Position numbers and translations under genes: made by a program
The notes under the pieces: generated by a model
Database searches by the model: none
Told to the model about the DNA's origin: nothing
The model's input: only the letters and a program-made list of their open reading frames with translations
Assembly: GCA_018659505.1 (NCBI GenBank)
Contig: JABJMI010000021.1
Coordinates: forward strand, 1-6,382
Direction: 5' to 3'
From: Planctomicrobium sp.
GTDB taxonomy: Bacteria > Planctomycetota > Planctomycetia > Planctomycetales > Planctomycetaceae
DNA: 6,382 bases
In this document: one piece after another, positions 6,042 to 6,382 of the stretch
Layout of the letters: each line of letters begins with the position of its first letter
Numbering within the stretch: position 1 is the stretch's first letter

Positions 6042-6382
6042 ATGATTTCTGATTCCAACTCTCCCTCTTCAGAATACAGCTCCAATGCCGCTGATACCAA
6101 GTTCACGAAACAGTTCGATGACATCTTCAGGTCAGATGGTTTGGAGGTGATCAAACTTCCTTTCAAAAGTCCGAACTTGAATGCTCATTGGGAGCACGTG
6201 ATTCGAACAATCAATAACGAAGCTCTCGACTACTTTGTGGTCTTTGGTGAAGATCATTTGAATCACATCGTGTCGTCATTCGTAGAGTATTACAACACAC
6301 TGAGACCACATCAGGGATTGGAGAATGTTCCACTATCGGGCCCTGTTCCTGAGGAACAATCTGTGGTCGTGAATCCTGATAA
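6042..6382 (+). pseudogene. Integrase/transposase (rve-type) catalytic-domain remnant, copy 2 (open at window edge)
   Basis: I translated this by hand from the ATG at 6042; the frame is open for 113 codons to the end of the window. Residues 1-17 (MISDSNSPSSEYSSNAA) are unrelated to the family. From residue 18 the sequence follows the second half of an rve domain: DTKFTKQFDDIF, LEVIKLPFKSPNLNAHWEHV (34-53), ALDYFVVFGEDHL and SFVEYYNTLRPHQGLENVPL. The last catalytic Glu (Glu51 in NAHWEHV) is kept, but relatives usually have N-A-H-C/A-E-R there. The first catalytic Asp and the domain start are absent, so the 5' part is lost and the protein would be inactive. No ribosome binding site precedes the ATG. 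It lies in the same orientation as the remnant at 4205-4453. The C-terminus may continue beyond the window. Confidence 0.7.

Noticed and set aside
1931..6382. A composite transposon or defence island spanning the mobile remnants
   Set aside because: The IS701-like element and the integrase tails belong to different families and share no ends; no defence, toxin or CRISPR-like gene is present between them.

Overview
The window looks like chromosomal DNA of a planctomycete (Planctomycetota, Planctomycetales-like). The main reason is two secreted PQQ-like beta-propeller proteins carrying the D-W-x-Q-W-x-G-P-x-R-D opening that recurs in large paralogous families in this phylum. Moderate GC and the worn integrase tails fit as well. 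The phylum call is an inference from protein style; no rRNA or marker gene is present.

Layout. (a) Positions 1-1699, minus strand: three closely spaced genes that read as one operon, in transcription order a DJ-1/PfpI-family protein, a crotonase-fold protein close to animal ECHDC3, and the start of a secreted PQQ-like beta-propeller protein that runs off the window. (b) 1700-1930: upstream region of that operon. (c) 1931-3647: a complete but inactivated IS701-like insertion sequence. Its ends are visible as a CTAG duplication and 17-bp imperfect inverted repeats. Its DDE transposase is broken by two frameshifts and one in-frame TGA. (d) 3648-3971, minus strand: the middle of a SOUL-family gene, cut off at the insertion sequence and lacking a recognisable N-terminus. 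(e) 3972-4204: non-coding, with several short palindromes. (f) 4205-4453, plus: the C-terminal tail of an rve-type integrase/transposase. (g) 4584-5867, minus: a complete secreted PQQ-like beta-propeller protein. (h) 6042-6382, plus: a second, longer remnant of the same integrase family, open at the window edge and directly repeated relative to (f).

How it fits together. Two apparently intact functional units (the minus-strand operon and the beta-propeller gene) are separated and flanked by decayed mobile DNA, so the middle of the window is an accessory graveyard. The beta-propeller proteins are probably exported and of unknown specific function. The crotonase homologue lacks both glutamates of classical enoyl-CoA hydratases, so hydratase activity should not be assumed. 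I see no defence system, CRISPR array, RNA gene or convincing new system. The most informative signals are the exact insertion-sequence boundaries, the SOUL gene whose other half is missing from the far side of the insertion, and the repeated integrase tails around the beta-propeller gene.
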